A stretch of DNA of 47,205 bases, from assembly GCA_963734625.1 (NCBI GenBank), contig CAVTHW010000011.1, forward strand, positions 1 to 47,205. The letters are read 5' to 3'. Shown piece after piece: positions 16,843 to 23,719 of the stretch. The position numbers and the translations under genes were made by a program. A model generated the notes under the pieces. That model was given only the letters and a program-made list of their open reading frames with translations. It had not been told where the DNA came from and did no database searches. Source of the stretch: CAVTHW01 sp963734625 (lineage in GTDB: Bacteria > Acidobacteriota > Terriglobia > Bryobacterales > Bryobacteraceae). How positions within the stretch are numbered: the stretch's first letter is position 1; every line of letters starts with the position of its first letter.

Positions 16843-17982
16843 TTACGCTGCGGCAGCCGCTGCCGCTGCCGCCTGTTGCTGGTTGTACAGGGGCTGGTAA
16901 ACTTCCCCGTTGACCCACAGTCGATGCAGCAGCACCGCGAGTTTTCTAGCCACCGCAACGACCACCCGCTTCTTGGTGTTCTTCCCGCCCCGCTCGATCT
17001 TGGCCAGCCCCCACCGGCGCAGATCGCTGTCCGGCGCGCCACGCTTGAGAATGCAGTGCGCCGATTGCACCAACAGCGCCCGTAACAACCGGTCGCCCTC
17101 CTTGCTGATCCCCAGCTCCGGCTCGCTCTGGCTCGAATCCCGCCGCTTGGGCACCATCCCCAGATAGCCGCCCACCTCGCGGCTGTGCCGAAACCGCTCC
17201 GGATCCTCGATCGTCAAGATGTAGGTCGTGCTCACCAGCGTTCCCACCCCGTAGACCTGCCGCAACAACTTCACTTCCGGGTAGCGGCTGGCCAACTGCT
17301 CGATCTGCTGGTCGTACTCGGCAATTTGTGCGCTGATCTGCTGGATGCTCTTCAAGAGCGGTTGCAGGATCTGCCGCAGACCTGCGCTCAGCTCCTCCGC
17401 CGTGATTTCGTTCACCTCCTCGCTCGCGCATGCCTGCAACCGTTCCCCCATCGGCTTGGCCAGCCCGCGCGCCGCGTTGATCAGCTTCGTCCGCCCTTCC
17501 ACCAGCGCCGCCCGCGCCCGTATCACCGCCAGGTCCGCTTGCGCCTGCTCGCCCCGGTGCCGGATGGGATACAGCAGTTTCGGATCTACGCGCGCCAGCC
17601 GGGCTAATTTCTGGGCATCGATCGGGTCGTCTTTTCGCGTGCTTCTGCCGATCAGCGCCACCTGCCGGGGGTTGGCCACGATCACTTCGTGCCCCAACTG
17701 CGCCAGGTGCCGGCTCACCCACGGCGAATGGGTCCCCACTTCATGAGCCACGCGGCTCGACGGCATCTTCTCGAACAGTGAGTTCAGTCCCGTCTTGGTC
17801 GTCGGCAGCTCTCCTTCACTGATCACGTCCCCTCCTGCATCCAAGATGCAGTAGCGGCTGTAGCGATCTCCGAGGTCTAACCCGATGGTTAGCCTCTGCT
17901 CTGCTGCCACTTTGGCGATCTGAGATCTCAACTTCTTCGAAAGTGCCTTCTTATGGGCTTTCGTAGTGGTATGCTTCTCCAT
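16843..17982 (-). CDS. IS110-family transposase (DEDD), intact
   Basis: RNA-guided recombinase of the IS110 family, 379 residues. N-terminal RuvC-like domain: Asp36 (GLDLGDRYSRY), Glu81 (AHEVGTHSP), Asp119 and Asp122 (KDDPIDAQKLARL). A coiled linker (~200-240) leads to the C-terminal Transposase_20 domain (YGVGTLVSTTYILTIEDP; GGYLGMVPKRRDSSQ; serine-bearing region). The last nine residues are all alanine after a Gln-Gln-Gln, encoded by varied GCN codons. ATG 17982 is chosen because AAGGAG precedes it by 9 bases; the upstream candidate is a GTG. The frame is intact, so the element may be active. Confidence 0.93.
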   Translation of the reverse strand: MEKHTTTKAHKKALSKKLRSQIAKVAAEQRLTIGLDLGDRYSRYCILDAGGDVISEGELPTTKTGLNSLFEKMPSSRVAHEVGTHSPWVSRHLAQLGHEVIVANPRQVALIGRSTRKDDPIDAQKLARLARVDPKLLYPIRHRGEQAQADLAVIRARAALVEGRTKLINAARGLAKPMGERLQACASEEVNEITAEELSAGLRQILQPLLKSIQQISAQIAEYDQQIEQLASRYPEVKLLRQVYGVGTLVSTTYILTIEDPERFRHSREVGGYLGMVPKRRDSSQSEPELGISKEGDRLLRALLVQSAHCILKRGAPDSDLRRWGLAKIERGGKNTKKRVVVAVARKLAVLLHRLWVNGEVYQPLYNQQQAAAAAAAAA

Positions 17983-18173
17983 GGCCGGTTTCTCCTTGTT
18001 TTGCACTTCGAGTGCGCATCCAATTGGGAGCTTAACGCATCCCGCCGGAGAACCGGCCTTCTCATCCCATTTCGGTGCTGGTACCAGGGAATGGAGGTGA
18101 CGGGTTAGCGAACCGCGAGATCTGTCCTGTGTCGCGGAAACGCGACTGAGGTCATCGAGGGACCGAACGGCGC

Positions 18174-18292
18174 ATGGAGGTGATCTGTCAGCGGGAGAAT
18201 CTGAAGGAGGCAGTGAAACGGTTCAAATCCAACCAGGGTTGACCGGGGATCGAACGAGTTACCAGGGCACCTGAAGGAGCACTGGCGTGGTA
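18174..18292 (+). pseudogene. N-terminal remnant of a group II intron reverse transcriptase
   Basis: Reading from ATG 18174 gives MEVICQRENLKEAVKRFKSN, then QG, a stop codon, PGIERVT, then after a frame change GHLKEHWRG. This follows the start of group II intron-encoded proteins (Arg-Glu-Asn-Leu, Ala-x-x-Arg-Val-Lys-x-Asn-Lys-Gly-x-Pro-Gly-x-Asp). It carries a nonsense codon and a frameshift, and ends where the thioredoxin-like gene starts. The 18066-18173 stretch before it may be intron RNA but I cannot assign domains. Confidence 0.65.
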
Positions 18293-18303
18293 GTTTGAGG
18301 TAT

Positions 18304-18843
18304 ATGCGTTTCTTCCTGGCCCTTTGTATTGCATCGCTGCTGATGGGTTCCGGTGAGCTTTCGGGCCGCCGGGCGCCCGGTTTTTCGCTGCCGGACGTCA
18401 AAGGCGAACAGCATGACATACAGGACTACCGGGGCAAGATTGTCCTGCTCGAGATCATGCAAACCAATTGCCCGCATTGCCGGACGTTCAGCAAGATTCT
18501 GGATGAGGCTCAGGCAAAATATGCCGGCCGGGTGGTCGTCCTCTCCGTGGTGAACCCGCCCGACAGTTTCAATACGGTGGTCAAGTACACCCAGGAAGTG
18601 AAGCCGGCTTTCCCGATCTTATTCGATACGGGGCAGATGGCGATATCCTACACTAAGGCGACGCCCGCCAAGCCCTCGATTGACCTTCCGCACCTGTTCA
18701 TCATCAACGCCGACGGGATGATCGTGAACGATTACGGGTACGAGGCCGGTCCCAAGGCGATCTTCGAAGGGCGTGCGCTGTTCACGGAACTGGACCGAAT
18801 ACTGGCGGCCAAGCCGGCCCCTCCGGCCGCCAAGAAGAAGTAG
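18304..18843 (+). CDS. Exported thioredoxin-like (TlpA/redoxin) protein
   Basis: The 179-residue protein has a signal peptide (to ~Gly21), then a TlpA/AhpC-type thioredoxin fold: APGFSLPDVKG, a KIVLLEIMQTNCPHC active site with Cys56 and Cys59, and the cis-Pro region SIDLPHLFIINADG. It should act as a periplasmic thiol-disulfide oxidoreductase. The Lys/Pro/Ala-rich tail is low-complexity. ATG 18304 is used (GAGG just upstream) rather than the TTG at 18295. It is five bases before the NlpC/P60 gene, suggesting co-transcription. Confidence 0.85.
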   Translation: MRFFLALCIASLLMGSGELSGRRAPGFSLPDVKGEQHDIQDYRGKIVLLEIMQTNCPHCRTFSKILDEAQAKYAGRVVVLSVVNPPDSFNTVVKYTQEVKPAFPILFDTGQMAISYTKATPAKPSIDLPHLFIINADGMIVNDYGYEAGPKAIFEGRALFTELDRILAAKPAPPAAKKK

Positions 18844-18848
18844 TTCAG

Positions 18849-19694
18849 ATGACTTGGCTGGCTGCGGTGGCGCTGCTCGCGGCTTCCAGTGGCGCGGTGG
18901 TCATTCGCCCCGTGGCGAACATGCACTCGGGGCCAAGCGAGGGCGCCGACATCGTTTCGCAAGCAATTCTCGGCAGCAGCGTGGAACTGGTCGAGGAACG
19001 CGGGAGTTGGATCAAGATCCGCACCGCCGATCAGTACCTGGGATGGGTAACCGTGGGCGCGCTGCGGCGGCTGCGGCCAGGCGAGCCGCCGTATGCTTCC
19101 TCCGGAAAGGTGGCGAAGATAGAGAGCCTTTTTGCCAACCTCTATCAGGAATCGGACGTCACCAGGCACCAGCCGCTGCTGACGGCGCCTTTCGAAGCGC
19201 GTCTGGAGGTCACCTCCGAGCCTGAGGCCGACGGCCGGCGCTGGCTGGGAGTCCGGCTTCCCGACGGCCGCTCGGCCTGGGTGCAACGCGGCGACCTTTC
19301 CTTCGACTCCAAACCCTTGCCAATCGAGGCGATGATCGCCCTGGCAAAGCGGTTTCTGGGCTTCCCTTACCTGTGGGGCGGCACTTCCAGCTTCGGCTAC
19401 GACTGCTCGGGGTTCACCCAAATGCTGCTGCGCCAGCGCGGAGCCGTAATGCCCAGGGACGCCGGGCCGCAGATGGAGTGGAACGGACTCGCGGCGGTCG
19501 AGCGGTCCCAGTTACGGTCCGGGGACCTGCTTTTCTTCGGTCCATCGGCCCAGAAGGTGACCCACACTGGCATGTACATCGGGGGCGGAGAATTCATCAA
19601 CGCCACCACCTGGCTCAAGCCGGTGGTCCAGATCAGCCGCCTGGACGATCCGCACTGGTCCACACTGCTGGTGGGTTGCCGGAGGCTGAAATGA
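18849..19694 (+). CDS. SH3-NlpC/P60 peptidase (YkfC-like)
   Basis: Predicted to cut gamma-D-glutamyl bonds in peptidoglycan peptides. The 281 residues comprise a signal peptide (~1-15), two SH3-like domains (~18-75 and ~90-150; the first has NMHSGPSEGADIVSQA) and an NlpC/P60 domain (~158-281). Catalytic Cys186 (YDCSGFTQ) and His239 (VTHTGMYIG) are present; the third polar residue appears to be Asn251 (FINATT), in place of the frequent His. The architecture matches B. subtilis YkfC. The stop overlaps the next start by four bases, and that gene encodes the epimerase found with YkfC in B. subtilis. Confidence 0.88.
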   Translation: MTWLAAVALLAASSGAVVIRPVANMHSGPSEGADIVSQAILGSSVELVEERGSWIKIRTADQYLGWVTVGALRRLRPGEPPYASSGKVAKIESLFANLYQESDVTRHQPLLTAPFEARLEVTSEPEADGRRWLGVRLPDGRSAWVQRGDLSFDSKPLPIEAMIALAKRFLGFPYLWGGTSSFGYDCSGFTQMLLRQRGAVMPRDAGPQMEWNGLAAVERSQLRSGDLLFFGPSAQKVTHTGMYIGGGEFINATTWLKPVVQISRLDDPHWSTLLVGCRRLK

Positions 19695-20773
19695 CCCGCC
19701 GGGAGTTGCTCGCCGTGATTGGTGCGACGCAATTGCGCGCCGCCGCTGGGGCTGGCGTTGAGTCCCAAATTGTCCGGCTAAACCTGCGGCATACCTGGAC
19801 GACGGTCATGTCGTCGAGTGAGTACCGCGACAACCTGCATTTGCGCTACACCCGCGACGGCGTCACCGGCCTGGGCGAAGGCGCGCCGATCGTCCGTTAC
19901 AAGGAGGATGCGGCCTCGGCCCGCAAGACGGTCGAGTCATTGCGCTCGATTCTCGAATCGGCCGATCCCTGGCAGTTCTCCAAGGTGATGGATGAGATTG
20001 CCGGACGCGTGAAAGGCGAGTACGCGGCTAAAGCGGCGATGGACGTTGCGCTGCTGGACTGGGTGACGCAGAAGCTCGGCGTGCCGCTCTATCGCTACTT
20101 CGGCCTGGACCCGAAGGCGACGCCGGTCACGACTTTCTCGATTGGAATTGACACCCCGGACATGATTCGCCAGAAAGTGCGCGAAGCCGAGCCGTTCCCG
20201 GTCCTCAAGATCAAGGTGGGGCTCTCGACCGACGAGGAGGTCATCGCGGCGGTGCGAAGCGTCACCAGCAAGCCGCTGCGCGTGGACGCCAACGAGGGCT
20301 GGAAGGACAAGGAAGAAGCCGTCCGCAAGATCAACTGGCTGGCCTCGCAGGGCGTGGAGTTTATCGAGCAGCCCATGCCGGCCGAGATGCTGGAGGAGGC
20401 GGCCTGGGTGCGAGCGCGAGTGCGGATGCCCATCATCGCGGATGAAGCCTGCCGGCAACCGGCGGATATTCCGAAGCTGGTTGGCGCCTATGACGGGATC
20501 AACGTGAAACTCATGAAGTGCGGCGGCATCCAGGCGGCGAAGCGGATGATCGAGGTGGCGAAGTCGCTCGGCCTCAAGACCATGCTGGGCTGCATGATCG
20601 AAAGCTCGATAGGCGTCACGGCCGCCGCGCACTTGTCGCCGCTGGTGGATTACGCCGACCTCGACGGCAACCTGCTCATCGCCAACGACCCCTACGATGG
20701 GGTCAAGGTGGAGCGGGGCAAGCTGATCCTCTCCGACCGGCCCGGGTTGGGGCTGCGCCCGGCACGCGCTTGA
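19691..20773 (+). CDS. L-Ala-D/L-Glu dipeptide epimerase (YkfB-like)
   Basis: Enolase-superfamily enzyme that inverts the Glu centre of the murein dipeptide L-Ala-D-Glu released by NlpC/P60-type peptidases. The 360 residues show the KxK motif Lys173/Lys175 (LKIKVG), metal ligands Asp199 (VDANEGW), Glu226 (FIEQP) and Asp251 (ADEAC), the second base around Lys276 (NVKLMKCGG) and the DLD motif (323-325) that in this family binds the dipeptide amine. The N-terminus (TRRELLAVIGA) looks like a twin-arginine signal, implying folded export, unusual for this cytoplasmic family. ATG 19691 overlaps the peptidase stop. Confidence 0.88.
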   Translation: MTRRELLAVIGATQLRAAAGAGVESQIVRLNLRHTWTTVMSSSEYRDNLHLRYTRDGVTGLGEGAPIVRYKEDAASARKTVESLRSILESADPWQFSKVMDEIAGRVKGEYAAKAAMDVALLDWVTQKLGVPLYRYFGLDPKATPVTTFSIGIDTPDMIRQKVREAEPFPVLKIKVGLSTDEEVIAAVRSVTSKPLRVDANEGWKDKEEAVRKINWLASQGVEFIEQPMPAEMLEEAAWVRARVRMPIIADEACRQPADIPKLVGAYDGINVKLMKCGGIQAAKRMIEVAKSLGLKTMLGCMIESSIGVTAAAHLSPLVDYADLDGNLLIANDPYDGVKVERGKLILSDRPGLGLRPARA

Positions 20774-20778
20774 GCTGT

Positions 20779-20863
20779 CCGCTCGCGGTTCAGTGCAGCT
20801 TCCAGGAAGTGCCGCTTCGCTTGAGATGGCCGCTCGCTGGCGCTCGCGGTTCAGTGGAACTCC
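20779..20863 (+). repeat. REP pair on the 3' side of the RAYT gene
   Basis: Two units share GCTCGCGGTTCAGTG (at 20781-20795 and 20841-20855); the second has the longer form ggccgctcgctgg before it and the linker contains ccaggaagtgccgct. The second unit contains the stop codon of the RAYT frame. Confidence 0.7.
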
Positions 20864-21393
20864 CCCGCACCGAACCGCGACCGACAGGGAGCGGGCGCAG
20901 CCTCCGCATATACCGCCATAGGGTCGCCTTGCCCGGACACCACATAGTGAAAGGCTGCGGAGACCGCGTCCTTGGTCCAGAGATAACTAGTGTTTCCATG
21001 GCGCGCCCAGCGCCTGCGGTCAGTCCCGTCCAGTCCTGTGCGACTAAGGACGCGGCTGGCGTAGCACTTCAGCCCGTTCATCACTCGTTCCGGCATCTGT
21101 TCGGCCTGGACCACCACATGTACATGGTTCGTCCTCACATGCGCCGCCATCAGTTGCCAGTTGCGGCGGGCACACGCCAGCCTCAGCCCAGCCAAGACGG
21201 CCTCTCGGCGCGGCTCGTCCAGGGTATAAGGAGGCTGCGGCATCCGGTTTCTTACTGCGGCCAGACGGGCCTCGTTCTCCTCCGGCAGTGGGCCGCCGGG
21301 TAGGTTGTGATGGCGATCTACAGCACCCGCCTGACCAGGGAGCCACGCGCCGTAACAGACAAAAATGATGAGGTAGGTGGATGGCACGCCCAT
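20851..21393 (-). CDS. REP-associated tyrosine transposase (RAYT, Y1/HUH family)
   Basis: Single-strand DNA transposase domesticated to move or process REP palindromes. The 180-residue frame shows the N-terminal strand (YLIIFVCYGAWLPG), the HUH motif as His90-Val-His92 (RTNHVHVVV), and a catalytic Tyr111 (GLKCYASRVLSR). Its last ~15 residues (CRSRFGAGEFH and the stop) are encoded by REP sequence, suggesting the original stop was lost by repeat-mediated change. REP copies flank it on both sides. There is no good ribosome-binding site before ATG 21393. Confidence 0.88.
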   Translation of the reverse strand: MGVPSTYLIIFVCYGAWLPGQAGAVDRHHNLPGGPLPEENEARLAAVRNRMPQPPYTLDEPRREAVLAGLRLACARRNWQLMAAHVRTNHVHVVVQAEQMPERVMNGLKCYASRVLSRTGLDGTDRRRWARHGNTSYLWTKDAVSAAFHYVVSGQGDPMAVYAEAAPAPCRSRFGAGEFH

Positions 21394-21424
21394 GCTAATG
21401 GATGTGCCGTTACCAGTCGGAGAA

Positions 21425-21560
21425 TCTCGCGGTTCATTGCAACTCCCCGGCTGGTCGCATCCGCCTGGAAGTGCCGCTACGGCTCAGAGAATCTGGCCGC
21501 TCGCTGGCGCTCGCGGTTCAGTGCAGTTTCCTGGAAGTGCCGATACGGGTCAGAGTATCT
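21425..21560 (+). repeat. REP array on the 5' side of the RAYT gene
   Basis: Contains tctcgcggttcattgc (21425-21440), then two near-identical blocks starting ctggaagtgccg (21465 and 21531, period 66 bases) around ggccgctcgctgg (21495-21507) and GCGCTCGCGGTTCAGTG (21508-21524). The last block runs ten bases into the rlmN 3' end, including its stop. Confidence 0.75.
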
Positions 21561-22578
21561 CGCGCCTGAGCTGTCCGCACGCGGCGAAGATGTCGCGGCC
21601 GCGGGGTTTGCGGATGAAGCAGGGCATCGCCCGCTGCACGATGGCCTGGAAGGCCGCGACCCGCGCCGGGTCCGGAGCCTCATAGGGAATGCCGGGGCCT
21701 GGGTTCAGGGCAATCAGATTCATCTTGCACTTCAGACGGGCCAGCAGACGAACTACCCGGCGCGCGTCGGCGTCGCTGTCGTTGACGCCTCGCAACAGGA
21801 CGTACTCGAAGGTCAGCCTCTCCCATGGCCGGAGCGGGAACGCACGGCAGGCTTCGAGCAAATCGGCAAGATGATACTTCGCGGTGATCGGCATCAGCTC
21901 CCGGCGCTGCTCTTCGGTTGACGCGTTGAGCGAGATCGCCAGCTTGGGGCGCACCGGTTCACGGCCGAGTTCTTCGATTTTCGGGATGATCCCCGAGGTT
22001 GACAGGGTGAGCCGCCTCGCCGACAGTCCGACGCCCTCGGTGTCCACCAGCAGGCGGGTGGCCTTGATCACGCTCGCCAGGTTCAGGAGCGGCTCGCCCA
22101 TGCCCATCATGACCACGTTTACCCGGCGGTCCGCCGGCTCCAGGCCCGCGTCGGCGGCGGCGAACAGGACCTGGGCCACGATCTCTCCCGCGGTCAGGTT
22201 GCGCTCCAGGCCCATCAGCGCCGTCATGCAGAAGCGGCAATTGACGGGACAGCCCACCTGCGTGGAGATGCAGATGGTGTCGCGCGCCTCCTCCGGCATC
22301 AGGACCGCTTCGACCGTGCGCCCGTCCTCCAGACGCAGCAGGTAGCGGCGCGTGCCATCGGCTGAATCGTAGCGCCGGTCCAGTTCCGGCAGGCCGATGC
22401 GGCACTGCTCCTCGATCCGGCGGCGCAGAGCCGTGGGCAGCGTCGTAAGGCTGGAGACGTCACGGGCCCGCCGGGCGTAGACGCCGTGATAGACCTGCCT
22501 GGCCCGATAGGCCGGCTGCTCCGTCCCCAGCAGCTCGCGCATCTCCGCAAGTTCCATCCCGAGAAGAACTTGCGCCAT
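21550..22578 (-). CDS. rlmN: 23S rRNA (A2503)/tRNA (A37) C2-methyltransferase
   Basis: Radical-SAM enzyme that methylates C2 of A2503 in 23S rRNA and A37 in some tRNAs. The 342 residues carry the cluster ligands Cys110, Cys114 and Cys117 (GCPVNCRFC), the upstream Cys103 (TICIST) corresponding to the radical-resolving Cys, GMGEP, SLNAS, and the methyl-carrying Cys334 near the end (AACGQL). Length is normal for the family. The stop codon lies inside the terminal REP block. It is divergent from the Trm112-like gene, with a 31-bp palindrome between them. Confidence 0.94.
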   Translation of the reverse strand: MAQVLLGMELAEMRELLGTEQPAYRARQVYHGVYARRARDVSSLTTLPTALRRRIEEQCRIGLPELDRRYDSADGTRRYLLRLEDGRTVEAVLMPEEARDTICISTQVGCPVNCRFCMTALMGLERNLTAGEIVAQVLFAAADAGLEPADRRVNVVMMGMGEPLLNLASVIKATRLLVDTEGVGLSARRLTLSTSGIIPKIEELGREPVRPKLAISLNASTEEQRRELMPITAKYHLADLLEACRAFPLRPWERLTFEYVLLRGVNDSDADARRVVRLLARLKCKMNLIALNPGPGIPYEAPDPARVAAFQAIVQRAMPCFIRKPRGRDIFAACGQLRREIL

Positions 22579-22583
22579 GCAAC

Positions 22584-22614
22584 CAGTTTAGCAGCGCCCT
22601 CGCGTGCTAAACTG
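22584..22614. promoter_or_regulatory. Palindrome between rlmN and the Trm112-like gene
   Basis: CAGTTTAGCA (22584-22593) and TGCTAAACTG (22605-22614) are perfect 10-bp inverted arms around an 11-base centre, filling most of the 46-base divergent spacer. It could be an operator or a pair of overlapping divergent promoter elements. Confidence 0.5.
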
Positions 22615-22624
22615 TTGAGCGGCT

Positions 22625-22795
22625 ATGGCCATCAGCAAGGATTTGTTGGACATCTTGGTGTGCCCGCTGTGCAAGGCGACCGTCGAGTTGAAGCCGGATG
22701 GAAGCGGCCTGAAGTGCATCCAGTGCAAGCGGGTATATCCGGTACGCGACGATATCCCCGTCATGCTGGTCGACGAGGCCGAAATCGAAGAGTGA
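22625..22795 (+). CDS. Trm112-like/UPF0434 zinc-ribbon protein
   Basis: A 56-residue protein starting MAISKDLLDILVCPLCK. Four cysteines form a zinc ribbon (Cys13, Cys16, Cys31, Cys34), followed by RVYPVRDDIPVML, which is diagnostic of the Trm112p-like/YcaR family. In Gram-negatives the gene often lies beside lipid A genes; here a GT9 glycosyltransferase and MsbA-like exporter follow, matching that pattern. Trm112 proteins activate methyltransferases in eukaryotes and archaea; the bacterial role is less certain. It is 13 bases before the GT9 gene. Confidence 0.85.
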   Translation: MAISKDLLDILVCPLCKATVELKPDGSGLKCIQCKRVYPVRDDIPVMLVDEAEIEE

Positions 22796-22807
22796 TTGTT
22801 TCCGTGA

Positions 22808-23719
22808 ATGGAAGCCGCTCTTGAGAAGATTCCCGCTGGCGCACGGGTGGCGGTGGTCCGCCTCCGCTCGTTGGGAGACTGTGTCCTAACCACTCCCGCT
22901 CTCGAAATCTTGAAGAGCAGCCGGCCGGATTTGGAGATTGGCGTCGTGGTCGAAGACAGGTTTGCATCGGTGTTTGAGTGCAATCCCGATGTAGCCGCGG
23001 TGTTGGCGCCCTCCCTCGCCGCGCTGCGAGCCTGGCGTCCCCGGCTTTGCCTCAACTTTCACGGCGGTAACCGTAGCCTGCGTCTGACCCTGTTCTCCGG
23101 AGCGGCGATCCGGGCGGGCCTCGCCCACTTTTGCTGCTCCTGGGCCTACCATGTGCGCATCCCGGCGCCGCAGGAGATCCTGAGGATTCACCGAACGGCC
23201 CACACCGCCGAGCATTTGGCGGCGGCCATGTTCTACCTGGGTGCGAAGCGGTGCGATGTGCCCAGGGCCAAACTGTTTGCCGAAAGGCCGCAGGCGGCTC
23301 CGCCATACGCCGTAATCCATCCGGTGGCGACCGGAGAGGGAAAGACCTGGCCCGCCGAGAAGTTCACGGCCGTGGCCAGCCACGTCGCCCGCCAACTGAA
23401 ACTGGAGCCGGTGATCATCGCCGGACCGGGAGAGGACCTCGGCGCATTCCGTCAATTCCGCACGGTGGTGGGCGCGCCGCTCGGCGAAATCAAGTCGCTG
23501 ATGGCGGGGGCCTCTCTTTTTGTGGGCAACGATTCCGGCCCCGCGCACATGGCCGCGGCGTTCGGCATGCCGGTGGTGGTGATCTTCGGCCGGTCCAATC
23601 CCGTGGTGTGGGCGCCCTGGAAAACCGCTTCGGAGACGATCGTGGCGCGCGGACGAATTGAGGATGTCGGCGTGCGGGAAGTGCTGGACGCCATCGAGCG
23701 GGTGAGGGTCGCCGCATGA
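22808..23719 (+). CDS. Heptosyltransferase-like glycosyltransferase, family 9
   Basis: Inverting GT-B glycosyltransferase related to WaaC/WaaF, which add heptose to lipid A core. The 303 residues include VVRLRSLGDCVLTTPAL (N-terminal acceptor half), the conserved HPVATGEGKTWPAEKF segment and FVGNDSGPAHMAAAFG (donor half). The exact sugar cannot be told. ATG 22808 and the four-base overlap of its stop with the MsbA-like gene point to a lipopolysaccharide-related transcript. Confidence 0.88.
   Translation: MEAALEKIPAGARVAVVRLRSLGDCVLTTPALEILKSSRPDLEIGVVVEDRFASVFECNPDVAAVLAPSLAALRAWRPRLCLNFHGGNRSLRLTLFSGAAIRAGLAHFCCSWAYHVRIPAPQEILRIHRTAHTAEHLAAAMFYLGAKRCDVPRAKLFAERPQAAPPYAVIHPVATGEGKTWPAEKFTAVASHVARQLKLEPVIIAGPGEDLGAFRQFRTVVGAPLGEIKSLMAGASLFVGNDSGPAHMAAAFGMPVVVIFGRSNPVVWAPWKTASETIVARGRIEDVGVREVLDAIERVRVAA

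Larger units (their letters stand above)
16364..18065 (-). mobile_element. IS110-family element, IS1111 type
   Basis: A 14-bp perfect inverted repeat (ATGAGAAGGCCGGT at 16364-16377 and its complement at 18052-18065) brackets the DEDD transposase gene, spanning 1,702 bp. Sub-terminal inverted repeats of this size mark the IS1111 subgroup; true IS110 elements lack them. The long untranslated stretch (16378-16842, 465 bases) lies downstream of the transposase stop and holds a large hairpin; it has no convincing ORF. True termini probably lie a few bases outside the repeats. Confidence 0.75.

Noticed and set aside
21425..21560. CRISPR-like array in the 66-base repeats
   Set aside because: Only two full units, no constant spacer length with unique spacers, and no cas genes; they are REPs linked to the RAYT.
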